This document shows positions 43,409 to 54,667 of a DNA stretch of 64,000 nt, in pieces. The position numbers and the translations under genes were made by a program. This stretch comes from Williamsoniiplasma luminosum (GTDB taxonomy: Bacteria; Bacillota_I; Bacilli_A; Mycoplasmatales; Mycoplasmataceae). Below the pieces are notes generated by a model. That model saw only the letters and a program-made list of their open reading frames with translations, did no database searches and was not told where the DNA came from. The stretch covers positions 62,001 to 126,000 of the forward strand of contig NZ_CP024963.1 in assembly GCF_002803985.1 (NCBI RefSeq), written 5' to 3'. How positions within the stretch are numbered: position 1 is the stretch's first letter; each line of letters begins with the position of its first letter.

Positions 43409-45643
43409 TTAGTTAAATTTGGGTTTATATTCATCTTGTCAAGCAATGGCCTCATTATCAAAACCTTTATAATCAATAACGTTTTGCATATTTCATTTAG
43501 ATAAATCCTGATTAAATGCTTTTGCACGTTGAAACATATCGCCCATGTTTGTTAGTTTAACAGTGTTTCAATTTGAAATATTTTTATTAAAGGTTAGTGC
43601 ACCACTAAACATAGCTATCATGTTTGTGACATTTGAAGTGTTTCACTGATTACCATTAGTTTTTAAATTCTGATTAAATGCATCTGCATATCGAAACATA
43701 GAAGCCATATTAACTATATTTTGTGTCTCTCATTTTGAAATATCTTGGTTAAACTTTGTTGCACCTTCAAATAACCTTTCTAAACTTTCAATGTTTGGAC
43801 TGATAAAATCAGGAACTTTTTCAATAGTTGTCGGTGTTCGATGAATTTTAATTCCATCTCAACCAAGATTGATAATTTCTTTAACCCCTTCTGGTGCCCG
43901 ATAATCTTTTGACTTTATTGTGTCATCTGCTGGGTCAATATAAATTGTTTTGGTTTGATTTTCTCGATTCAAAACTTGGTTGACGATAATTTCACCTTTG
44001 TAGTTACTATAATCATATTGGTCATTGGCCGTGATTTTAAAACGTTTAACTTGCAGTGCTTGTTCATGTGCAACTTCAGTTACTTTTAAAGCATTCTCAA
44101 TATCAAGGTTTTTACCTTCGATGGCTGTTTGTAATTCATCAGCTGTTCATAATTGATTTTGCTTTGAATTGACAAGATCGAATAGGTCATATTCAATGTT
44201 TTTAATCTCTAAAACAAAAGTCACAACCGTTGTCTTAGTGTAGTCATTAATTCCTATTAATTCCACACCAAATCGACCATTATAGTCTTTAACTTCTCCA
44301 ATGTTGTAGTCCTTACCTTCTTTAAGTGTGTATTTTTCTTCTAAGCGTTTTTTAATCGTTGCTGGTTTGTTATCACTTAAAGCCCCAATTGATGTTTTCC
44401 AAAAAATAGTACTACTGATGTCTTTATGATTGACTGCATTTAAAAATTGATATGTTGCTTGTCATAAATCTTCGGCCTCTTTGTCCACTTCATCTTGTTT
44501 ATCAATAGTTGGTGGGTTTTTCACATAATTTTCAGCTTTAACAATGGCGCTTTGAAAAACATCTCAATCGGATTGCTTCTTGTTCATTATTTTAATTGTT
44601 CTGGCCATTGCAATATTCGAATTTAATCATTGTAAATCAGCTTTTTGATCTTGACTGTTAATAAAATCTGATTCTGCTTTTTGGATATCTTCAACTTCTT
44701 GATCGACAACTTGTTGTTTATCAAGTGTTGGTTGTCCATCAACAACTCCTTGAGCATGCTCAATGGCTTGTTGAAAAACAAGCCATGCTTGATCAGATTT
44801 ATGTCATTGTGAAATATTTCGATAGTCAACAATGATTGCTTCTAATTTGTCAGTATTAGCTCTTTCTTTACCTGCATCAAGAAATTTTTGAATTGCATCT
44901 TTTAAATGAGTAACTTCTTGATCAACAAGTAATTGGTCAGATGTTGTATATTGCTTATCAATAACTTCTTGTGCATGTTTAATTGCTTTTCTTAAAGAGT
45001 TTTTAACCCCTTCAGCTTTTTTAGGATGATCTTTTAAGGCTTTGTTGGCTTCAGTGATTGCTGTATTTAATTTCGAATAATCAGCACTAGTATTGGTCGA
45101 GTTTAAAAAGCTGACCATGGCAGTTTGTAATTTTAATAAAGCTTTATCAACTAAATTTTGATCATTTTTTGGGGGGTTTTTCTTTGATAAAGCTTCTGCT
45201 TCACTAATCACAGCTTTTAGTCTGTTCTTTTCTGCTTCGGTTTTATCAGGATGTTTATTTAAAAGACTATTAGCATCAGTGGTTCTAGTTTTTAATGTAG
45301 TAATATGTGCTAATTCATCGTTTGTGTTTTCGAAAGTCTTCATAGCAGTTTGTAAAGCTTCATAAGCCTCGCTTAACACACCATGATTTTCTGTTTCATT
45401 TAAGTAAATATCTAAAACTCCTTTGGCTTGTCCAATTGCTTGATGCAATGTTTGATAAGCCACAGAAGGTTTACTTTTTTCTTTAATTGCTAATGCATTA
45501 GCATCAGCAATTAATTGAGTTAGGCTATCTTTTGTTATAACTTGAAGATCGTTTGTCCTCGGAGTCATTGTTCAAGATACAACCATGGTCGTGCTTGTTG
45601 AAGCAAGACCAAGAGTTCCTAATATACTTAATAGTTTTTTCAT
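43409..45643 (-). CDS. Surface protein J (Trp24), copy of G
   Basis: 744 residues, VVS-Trp24 encoded by TGA, as in G. Residues about 1-420 are nearly identical to G with scattered substitutions (TSADYSKLNTAITEANKAL against TAADYSKLNTTIIEAEKAL). The second beta module and the DUF285 part are different: four repeats including a long NLKTNGNQW variant not found in G. The tail is WQDEYKPKFN. The start codon context differs from G because the duplication ends there. Confidence 0.82.
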
Positions 45644-45682
45644 TATGCATGCCTTTCTATATACGACATTCATATTCACACC

Positions 45683-45721
45683 AATACTTGATTAAGTCTA
45701 ATACAGATTTAATCAAGTATT
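45683..45721. repeat. Inverted repeat between J and K
   Basis: AATACTTGATTAA and its exact complement (45709-45721) separated by 13 bases. No T run follows on the minus strand, so it may be a weak terminator for K or an operator near the J start. Confidence 0.5.
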
Positions 45722-45758
45722 GATAATTTCATGTTTAAAAAGAAGTTATCAATTACAA

Positions 45759-45824
45759 CCTATTTAAATTTTGGTTTTGGTAATTTTCAAGTAATTGCAT
45801 TATTAAACATATTGTTCATCCTAA
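45759..45824 (-). pseudogene. Out-of-frame C-terminal remnant of K
   Basis: Minus-strand ATGAACAATATGTTTAATAA onward encodes MNNMFNNAITWKLPKPKFK, matching the last residues of intact paralogues such as G (PAWKLPKPNFN). It is joined to the truncated K frame and is not translated in frame with it. Confidence 0.65.
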
Positions 45825-47546
45825 TTATTTTATAGTTTGAGTAATGGTCACTATACCATCATAACCACTAAAGCCATATCTATTATTAGCTGTAATTTCA
45901 AATTTTCTAGTTTTACTTGTTGCACCTTCAGACATTTCAGTTACATTTAAACCATTTATAACATCTATCTTATTGTTTTCAATTTCAGCTTTTAATTCAG
46001 CAGCTGTTAAAAGTTTTGTACCTTTATTAGCAATTGTAGTAAGTTGAGCTTCAATGTTTTTGATAGCTAATCTAAAATACACAACGGCTGTTGCGCGATA
46101 ATCATTAACTCCGGTTATTAGTGCACTTGATTTGTTTTCGTTGTTTGCTACTTTAATATCTGTAATTGTATAATGAATTTTTTCTTTAACATTTGGAAAT
46201 TGGATTTCCAATTGTTGCTTAATTGTTGCTTCTTTACTATCTGCTAAAACTGCAGTTAGTTTAGCTCCAGTATAAATTTGAGCATTAATATTGATTCTGT
46301 TGTCTGAACTTAAGAATGTTAAAGTCGCATCTCACATAGCATTAGCTGCGTCGTCATATACTTTTTGTTGATCAATGTCATGATTTGTTTCATTTACAGC
46401 TTTAGCAGTGGCAATTGCTGTGTCAAAAATTCCAACTGCAGCTGGTTTTTTCTTGGTTTTATCAATTTTTTCAGCAGCATCAATGTTGTTTTGTAACATT
46501 GACTTATTTGCTTTTTCATTTTTTACCAAGCCAAAGTTATCTATTGCTGTTTGCAAGAGTTTAAGTTCAGCTGTAATTTTATCTTTTTGAGTAATAACTG
46601 GTTTTCCGGCAATAATTCCTTCGGCATGTCCAATTGCTTGTTCAAATTTATTACGCTCTTCTAAAGGTTTTAATTGATTGTTTACATCGCTCGCAATTCG
46701 TTTGGCTGTAACAATTAAATCTTTTAGTTTTGTTAAATCAACGTCATCTGGTGGAATTGGTGGTTGTCCTGCATTTTTATAATCTTCAATTGCTTGTTTT
46801 AATCGTTCAGTTGCAGCATCAACAATATTTTGTTCACCCGATGAGTATTTAGCATCGCGAACATCTTCAGCAAGTTTAATTTCTTTTCGTAATGCGTCCA
46901 TAGCTTCATCGGCTTGAGGTGTTTTTAAAGCCTCAATAGCCTTTGCAATTTCTGCTACTAATGCATCTGTGTTTGCATAAGCGTCAGTTGCATCAAAAAA
47001 TTTAAGCGTCGCAAATTGCAAGTCCGAAACCCCTGTATTAACAACGTTTTGTTCAGCAGATTTTGGTTTTCCATCAATAATTTTTTGAGCTTTTGCAATT
47101 GCTTCTTGTAGTCTTGTCTTATCTGCTTGATCTTTTCATTGATTCACAGGCGCTTCTAAAACTGTATTGGCATCAGTAATTCTTTTTCGAAGCATCTCTA
47201 TGTTTGCAAGTTGATCTGGAAATTCTGAAAAAATACCCATCGCACTCGTTAGGTTTTTATGTGCTGTGCTTAGCACATTAGGGTTTTCTGTTTCATTTTC
47301 ATAAATAATTAAAACCCCATCAGCTTCTCCAATTGCTTTATGTAGTGCTTTATAAGCATCAGGATGCTTGCTTTTTTGATCAGTTGCCATAGCTCTAGCT
47401 TCACCAATCAACTTAATTAATACATCTTTATCTATTGGTTTTGATTCAGCATCATTCCCTCTTGGTGCTTGGACCAATGAGACAACAGCTGTTGCACTTG
47501 TTGAGACTAAACCTAGGGTCCCTAATAGGCCTAATAGTTTTTTCAT
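45825..47546 (-). CDS. Surface protein K, truncated before DUF285 repeats
   Basis: 573 residues; MKKLLGLLGTLGLVSTSATAVVSL with Leu24. FIVAR-like helices about 30-400 (ERLKQAIEDYKNAGQPP), beta module about 445-525 (HYTITDIKVANNENK), then the start of the second module, ending YDGIVTITQTIK and TAA. Directly behind the stop, another frame still encodes MNNMFNNAITWKLPKPKFK, the typical end of an array protein, so the DUF285 region was removed by an internal deletion that also shifted the frame. The product would lack the C-terminal repeats. Confidence 0.8.
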
Positions 47547-47564
47547 AATTCAAAAATTCCTTCC

Positions 47565-47582
47565 ATGGGATTGTGTTCCCAT
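47565..47582 (-). promoter_or_regulatory. Leader hairpin of K (also L and M)
   Basis: On the minus strand ATGGGAACACAATCCCAT, immediately before GGAAGGAA and the start codon. The same element lies at 50217-50234 (L) and 52953-52970 (M, perfect seven-base stem). Each begins with an ATG in frame with the main gene, giving a possible 13-codon N-terminal extension; MKKLL is preferred as start because it begins the signal peptide. Confidence 0.5.
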
Positions 47583-47861
47583 AATTCAATAATAATTGCT
47601 TTTTTTACAAAAAAAAGCGAAATACCCTAAAATTTTGTAACTTTTTACCCCAATAGTGGATAAAAATTTAATTTAAAATGGAATAAAACAAGGAGTTTTT
47701 AAGTGACATACACATTTTATAATAGGGGTTTAAAAAGGATAAACACTTTTCCATGTTGCTTATCATTAAGTTTTTTAGTCTAATTCATGATGGGTTTGAA
47801 CAGACGATCTTCATTAAAAACCTTAATTTTTTTCAAATAATGCCACTCGAGACATTAAAAA

Positions 47862-47884
47862 CACCACCTTTTTATCAGGTGGTG
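47862..47884 (-). terminator. Terminator of surface protein L
   Basis: CACCACC, loop, GGTGGTG, followed by TTTTTAATG on the minus strand. The same hairpin closes M. Confidence 0.75.
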
Positions 47885-47927
47885 ATTTGAAGATTCTTAA
47901 TCGTTTAAATGAATTAGTGAATAAAAA

Positions 47928-48250
47928 CTATTTAAAATTTGGTTTATGTTCTTTTTTTCAATTAGGATTTGCTCGAGCATCAAATTCTACATACGCTTTA
48001 ACTTTCGTCACATTTCAATTTGAAATGTCTTGGTTAAAAGCTTTTGCACCTCAGAACATAGTTGACATATCAGTTACATTAGAAACATTTCAACTATTGC
48101 CATTAGTTTTAATGTTTTGATTAAATGCTTCTGCTGTATCAAAAACATTTTGCATATTTGTAACTTTTGCAGTGTTTCATTTGGAAATATCTTGGTTGAA
48201 TTTCTTTGCTTGTCAGAACAATTTTTCAAAAGTTGTTACTTGTGATGTAT
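47928..48250 (-). repeat. C-terminal repeat block shared by H and L, copy in L
   Basis: See 37776-38100 for the partner. The two blocks are about 10 kb apart and in the same orientation. Confidence 0.75.
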
Positions 48251-50198
48251 CTCAGTTTGAAATATCACCATTAAATGTTGTTGCTTGTTGAAATACACTC
48301 GTCAAATTGGTTATTGTTGGATTGATGTAATTTGGTACTTTTTCAATACTTTTAGGTGCTGGTCACGCTTTACCACCTGTATGTCCCATTAACAGAATTT
48401 CTTTAGTTCCTTCTGGGGCACTACCACCAATATGTTCGATTGTGTTTTTATTATTATCAACATAGACAGTTCAACCTTTTTTTAGGATATCTGTAATTTG
48501 AGTTACGATTACTTCACCTTTATAGGCACTAAAGTCAAGTCTATTATTGGTTGAAATTTTGAACTGTTTTACATACGTTAATTCATTTTTATATTTTGTT
48601 GATTCAACTACTTTTAAACCATTTACAACATCTATACCTTTCTTCTCAATTTCAGCTTTTAATCCAGCAGCTGTTCAAAAATCTTTATTTGCTCCTGAAT
48701 TTGCAATTGTATTAAGTTCACTTTCAATGTTTTTAATATCTAATACAAAGTAAACAGTCGCTGTTGCTGTGTAATTACCAACCCCAGTTATTAGAACGCT
48801 TGTTTTGTCATCCTTGTATGCTTTTTTAACATCTCCAATGGTGTAATCTTTGCCTTCTTTAACATTTTTGAATTGGATTTCTAATTGTTTCTTAATTGTT
48901 TCTTTTTTACTATCTGCTAAAGGAACAGTTAAGAAAGCTCCATTATAGATTTCAAAATTAATATTGATTCGGTTAGCTGAGCTGACAAAATCGAAAGTTG
49001 CTTGTCACATATCTTCAGCAGCTTGATCATATTCTGATTGTTTATCAATGTTTAGATTCTTTTGCAACACAGCATTCGCATCAGTAATGGCTTGCTTAAA
49101 TTTAGTAACTGCATCTGGTTTTTTGTTTTCTGTTTGAATCCCTTTCGCAGCATTAATGTTATTGCTCAACATTGTTTTATCAGCTTTTTCATCAGTTACC
49201 TTGATAAAGTTATCAATTGCAGTTTGTAAGGCTGTAATTTCATCTTTGATTTTTTGCTCTTGTCCTTCAACTGGGTTTCCGGCAATAATTCCTTCAGCAT
49301 GTCCAATTGCTTCTTCAAATGTATTACGTTCTGCTAAAGGTTTGAATTTATTTTTGGCATCGCTTGCAATTTTTTTAGCTTCTTCAATTTTCGCTCTTAA
49401 AGCCGTTAGATCAGGATGTGTTGGTGGAAGTACGGGTTTACCTGAACTGTTATATTCTTCAATTGCATCTCGCAATCTTTGAACTGCTTTTTCAACTTCA
49501 GCTTGTTCCCCTGATGATAAATCACGAGGAAAATCATTCGCAGCTTTAATTGCATCTTTTAATTTTTTAACCGCTTCTTCAGCCTTAGGTGTTTTTAAAG
49601 CTTTCTCAGCATCTGCAATTGCATTATCTAAACCTGTGTAATCAGCAAGTGTGTTAGTTGCATCAAAAAATGCAACCATCGCGGTTTGTAAATCTAAGAC
49701 TGTTGAATTGACAACACCTTGTTCGCCAGCTTTTGGATTTCTATCACGAACTGTTTTGGCAACACCAATTTGTTGTTGTAATGTATTTCAAGCTGATTCA
49801 AGTTTGTCACCTTTTTTAATTTTTTCTGCACTAATGATTCTATTTTTAAGTGTGTCTATTTGCGCAAATGCATCAGGTGATCCTTCAAAAGTTTGTTTAG
49901 CATTCGTTAAATTTTTATGTGCCGTATCTAACACACCATAGTTTTCAGTTTCGTTTTGATAAATTACCAAAACCCCTTCAGCTTCTCCGATTGCTTTATA
50001 TAGTGCTTTATAAGCATCAGGTGCTTTATCTTTGTTAGTATTTGCTAAGTTTGTGACTTCATTAATTAGCGCCTTTAAACTTTCAATTGATATTGTTTTA
50101 GAATCATTGCTTTTTGGTATTTCAACCAATGAGACAACAGCCGTCGCGCTTGTTGAGGCTAAACCAAGAGTCCCCAAAAGACCTAATAGTTTTTTCAT
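47928..50198 (-). CDS. Surface protein L (Leu24; FIVAR-like and DUF285)
   Basis: 756 residues; signal LGLASTSATAVVSL. Helical FIVAR-like regions about 30-400 with internal KPVLPPTHPDL linker (about 255), beta modules about 430-510 and 520-620, then four DUF285 repeats, one with the long NIKTNGNSW insert. N-terminal 130 residues and the upstream region are almost the same as M, whereas the C-terminal block matches H, which marks L as a mosaic. Ends NPNWKKEHKPNFK. Confidence 0.82.
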
Positions 50199-50594
50199 AA
50201 TTCAAAAATTCCTTCCATGGGATTGTGTTCCCATAATTCAATAATAATTGCTTTTTTGATAAAAAAAAGCGAAATACCCTAAAATTTTGTAACTTTTTAC
50301 CTCAATAGTGGATAAAATTTTAATTTAAAATTGAATAAAACCGAGAACGTTTTAAGTGAAATATGCATTTTTATAATAGAGATTTAAAACAGGTGGAGAT
50401 TTTTAAAGATTAGTCAGAGATGGGGGTTTTACGCTAATTAAGAATCGGTTTTTGATCAAATGATCTTCATTAGAAACCTTTAATTTTTTACAAATAATGA
50501 CACCCACGGCATTAAAATCACCACCTGATAAAAAGGTGGTGATTTGAAGATTCTTAATCTTTTGAAACTAATTAGTTGTTAAAGTTTATTTAAA
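50199..50594. other. Gap between L and M
   Basis: Right next to L lies the leader hairpin (50217-50234) and the GC-T6-GAT-A8-GC tract, as before K and M. The M terminator is at 50515-50545. No gene seen. Confidence 0.55.
50515..50545 (-). terminator. Terminator of surface protein M
   Basis: AAATCACCACC with its complement GGTGGTGATTT around a nine-base loop; the same core as the L terminator. Confidence 0.75.
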
Positions 50595-52934
50595 TTACGA
50601 TTTAAGATTTGGTTTAAATTTTTCTTCTCAGACAGTTGCACCCGTATCAAAATTAGTCTTATCTGTTACTTTTCCGACATTTCACTTACTTAAATCTTGA
50701 TTAAATGATGTCGCTCTTTGAAACATTCTATTCATAACAGTTACTTGTCCTGTGGTTCAATTTGTGATATCACCATTAAATGCTTTTGTATCTTCAAACA
50801 TAATACCCATATCGGTCACTTTTGAAACATTTCAAGAATTACCATTTGTTTTTAAGTCTTGATTAAATGATGAAGCATGTTGGAACATAGCATTCATATT
50901 GGTTACACTTGAAGTATTTCATTTTGAAATATCTCCATTAAATTTTTCAGCTTCTCAAAACATATCACTCATATTGGTTACATTTTTAGTATCTCAACTC
51001 GAAATATTTCCATTAAATACTTTGGCTTTATTAAACATTTTACTCATATTAGTTATTTTTGGACTAACATATGGTGAAACTTTTTCAATAGTTGAAGGGA
51101 CTTTATGTGCTTGAAATGTTTTTGCGTCTCATCCAAGATGGATAATTTCTTTTGTTCCTTCAGGAGCTGGAGTATCTGGTTCTTTTATTATATTAGTGTT
51201 TATATCAACATAAACAGTTTTAGATCTTCTTTCTCTTTCTAAAAATTGATTAATAATTACTTCACCTTTATAAGCACTAAACTCATATCTATCATTAGCT
51301 TTAATTTTAAATCTTTTCAATTTAAATGGTATATCGACATAGATTTCAGTTACTTTTAAACCATTTCCAACATCTATACCTTTTTTCTCAATTTCAGCTT
51401 TTAATTCAGCAGTGGTTCAAAATGCTGGATTCGCATTTACAAGAGTATCAAGTTCACCTTCAATGCTTTTAATATCTAATACAAAGTAGACAGTCGCTGT
51501 TGCTGTGTAATTACCCATTCCAGTTATTAGAACGCTTGTCTTATCAACCTTGTTTGATTTTTTAACATCTCCAATTGTATAATCGGTTCCTTCTTTAACT
51601 TTTGGGAATTGGATTTCTAATTGTCTCTTAATTGTTTCTTTTTTACTATCTGCTAAAGGAACAGTTAAAAGAGCTCCATTATAGATTTCATAATTAATAT
51701 TGATTCGATTAGCTGAGCTAACGAAATCAAAAGTTGCTTGTCACATATTTTCTGCAGCTTGATCGTATTCATTTTGTTTATCAATGTTTAGATCCCTGTT
51801 TCAAACAACATCTGCAGCATCAATGGCTTGTTTAAATTTAGTCACTGCATCTGGTTTTTTGTTTGCTGTTTGAATATTTCTAGCAGCATCAATGTTTTTC
51901 CCCAACATTGTTTTATCAGCTTTTTCATCAGTTACTTTGTTAAAGTTGGTGATTGCAGTTTGTAAGGCTGTAACTTCAGCTTTAATTTTTTGCTCTTGAC
52001 CAAGAACTGGTTTTCCAGCAATAATTCCTTCAGCATGTCCAATTGCTTCTTCAAATTTATTACGTTCTGCTAATGGTTTGAATTGATTTTTTGCATCGCT
52101 TGCAATTCCTTTGGCTGTAACAATTAAAGCTTTTAAAGCTTTTAAATCAAGATCAGTTTCAGGAATTTCTGGTTGCCCTGACTTGTTATATTCTTCAATT
52201 GCATCTCGCAATCTTTGAACTGCTTTATTAACTTCAGCTTGTGCCCCTGATGATAAATCAGTTGGAAAACTTTCTGCTGCTTTAATTGCATCTCTTAATT
52301 TTTTCATTGCTTCTTCAGCTTTAGGTGTTTCTAAAGCTTTATTGGCATCTGCAATTGCAGTTTTTAAACCAGTGTAATCAGCAAGTGTGTTAGTTGCATC
52401 AAAAAATGCAACCATCGCGGTTTGCAAATCTAAGACTGTTGAATTAACAAGACTTTGTTCACCAGCTTTTGGATTTTTATCACGAACTGTTATGGCAACA
52501 CCAATTTGTTGTTGTAATGTCTTTCAAGCTGATTCAAGTTTGTCACCTTTTGGAATTTTTTCTGCACTAGTAATTCTATTTTTAAGCGTGTCTATTTTTG
52601 CTAATTCATCAGACGAACCTATAAAAGTTTCTTTAGCATTCGTTAAATTTTTATGTGCTTCATCTAACACACCATAGTTTTCAGTTTCGTTTTGATAAAT
52701 TACCAAAACCCCTTCAGCTTCTCCAATTGCTTTATATAGTGTTTTATAAGCGTCGGGTGCTTTATCTTTGTTAGTAGTTGCTAAGTTTCTGACTTCAGTA
52801 ATTAGCGTCTGCAAACTTTCTTTTGATATCGTTTTAGAATCATTGCTTTTTGGTATTTCGACCAATGAGACAACAGCCGTCGCGCTTGTTGAGGCTAAAC
52901 CAAGAGTCCCCAAAAGACCTAATAGTTTTTTCAT
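50595..52934 (-). CDS. Surface protein M (Leu24; FIVAR-like and DUF285)
   Basis: 779 residues; first gene of the array in transcription order. Signal LGLASTSATAVVSL. FIVAR-like helices about 30-400 with a KSGQPEIPETDLDL linker near 250, beta modules about 440-610 (YEFSAYKGEVIINQFL), and five DUF285 repeats, one with the NLKTNGNSW insert (FNGDITNWTTGQVTVMNRMF at the end). Tail WEEKFKPNLKS. Close relative of L in the first half. Confidence 0.82.
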
Positions 52935-53251
52935 AATTCAAAAGTTCCTTTCATGGGAATGTGTTCCCATAATTCAATAATAATTGCTTTTTTAACAAAA
53001 AAAAGCGAAATACCCTAAAATTTTGTAACTTTTTGCCCTAATAATGGACAAATATGGAATTTAAAATTAACTTATAGGTCTAGGTTTTTACAAATGAAAA
53101 AATGAATTTAAGATGCTATCAAGATGCATGTTATTTTATAAATAATCGGATCTGATCATGAAAAAGCACACCATTTTTATGTGGTGTGCTATCATTTTTT
53201 ATCTATTAATAACTTATTATATTACTCATGTAAGCAGGAGCATGGATTTAA
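52935..53251. other. Gap between M and lipoprotein N
   Basis: Contains the M leader hairpin (52953-52970), the GC-T6-AAC-A8-GC tract upstream of it, and the terminator of N (53165-53190). No gene. Confidence 0.55.
53165..53190 (-). terminator. Terminator of lipoprotein N
   Basis: AGCACACCA, loop, TGGTGTGCT, followed by TTTTTCATG on the minus strand. Confidence 0.8.
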
Positions 53252-54472
53252 TTATTTAGATTGAATCGGTAAAGATACCATACCTTTAATCTTATCAGAA
53301 TTGGGGTGTGCACCGATTTCTATATTCGATGTTTTTAAATCTACAACTCCACTAAGAGGATTTAAACCCTTAACAAAATAGTCTTTTTTGAATTTAAGTC
53401 CATGACAAATATTATCTATTGCTTTTTGAATTTTTTGTTTAATTTGTGTTGTTGAGTCACTGCGGTTTATTGTTAGATTATCTTTCAATTCAGAAAGATC
53501 TTTTCTGTCATCTTCTTTGATTGCAAAACTAAAATCTCCAAAAATTGAGGGAGAACCATTTTGACCATCAGTTCCTTCTTTAGCTTTTACTTTTACTATT
53601 TCACCTAATTTTAATCCATTTTTTGGTAGTTCAACATCATATTCTTTATCAGTAATGACGGCACTTGTAATTGTGTTTATCATAAAATTAATTTTACTTT
53701 TCAACACATCTTCTTTTTCACCAACATAGGCGTTTATTTTTTTATTTAAACTTGCAATGTCCATTTTTTGGATATTAAAAGCAAAAATTTCACTTAACTC
53801 AGTATTTAAATTTGGTTCTTGTACTGACTTCAGTTTAACATATGCTAAACCTTCCTTGTCCTTGGCTTGAACATTTATTGTTCTTTGTGTTTCACCTTCT
53901 GTTGGTACAAAGCCATCACCTAAACCAATGCTGTTAATCAATGATTTGGGTCACAACATTATATTTGAAAGTTTCTTATTCTCGTCATTAATTTCGTTAC
54001 CATTCTCATCAACTTCAACAGGTTTAAGATCTTTGTCTTCATAACCATTGATTAATGTTTCTTCAAATGTAAAGTTTATCATTCCATTTGGTACTATCAA
54101 TTTTGGCTCAGACTGTTCTGGTTCTAAGTTTGTTTGCCCATCTTGAATTGTAATCTCAAATGAATCTTTAATTAAATTCGAACCTTCTACTGCTACAACT
54201 GTGATTTTATCACCAACTTCGAAAGAATCCTTCAATCCTTGGATTGTATAATCAGTATCTAAAATAGCTCCCTCAATCACATTATTTATAGCTTCTTGAA
54301 TTTGATTTTTGATAGCTTCTTTGTCGTCATTAATAGTTATTGTTAAATCTTTAATACCATTAATACTTGTTTGTTGATCAGATATGGAATTTGGATTACC
54401 ACATGCCACAACAGTTGTTGCAGTTGCGGTCATCGTTCCAACACTCCCTAAGATCATTAATAATTTTTTCAT
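53252..54472 (-). CDS. Lipoprotein N, repeated-module type
   Basis: 406-residue prelipoprotein with TTVVACG, Cys24. It is unrelated to the FIVAR/DUF285 proteins. It carries about four modules of 70-90 residues with a common pattern: a helix after DDKEAIKNQIQEAI, a YTIQGL-type strand, GDKITVVA and a final strand (DSFEITIQ; FGDFSFAIKED). No enzymatic motif is visible. Mollicute genomes often hold such families as surface antigens. One TGA Trp at about residue 175. It lies 195 bases from O, its relative. Confidence 0.75.
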
Positions 54473-54628
54473 ATTTTCTTTTCTTCCTTATTTTTTCGCA
54501 ACATATAAGAGTATAAATAAAGTTTAAAAAAAGTAAAATAATGGATAAATAACGACACAAAAATGGTTAAAAACCATACTTTTAAGTCCAAAATTGCAAA
54601 ATAGAGGTTGTATTGTTTAGAAGAATCT

Positions 54629-54660
54629 ACAAAAAAAATCTACACTTTTTTTTGTAGATT
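54629..54660 (-). terminator. Terminator of lipoprotein O
   Basis: AATCTACA and TGTAGATT separated by eight bases and followed by a long T run on the minus strand. A third AATCTAC lies just beyond, at 54624. Confidence 0.7.
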
Positions 54661-54667
54661 TTTCAGT

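Larger units (their letters stand above)
40581..45643 (-). repeat. Segmental duplication, copy 2 (genes I and J)
   Basis: Counterpart of 32334-37485. Homology stops abruptly at the start codon of J: G has TTATCAAGGATTTCC upstream, J has TTATGCATGCC. Confidence 0.85.
47547..47927. other. Gap between K and L
   Basis: Near K: hairpin ATGGGA/TCCCAT (47565-47582) in the leader, then GC-T7-AC-A8-GC (about 47598-47620) and a conserved block shared with the flanks of L and M. Near L: the terminator at 47862-47884. The middle has no gene. Confidence 0.55.

Noticed and set aside
47565-47582. In-frame upstream ATG in the K, L and M leader as the true start
   Set aside because: It would place a charged stretch and a hairpin before the signal peptide. 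The MKKLL start matches all paralogues and has its own ribosome binding site.
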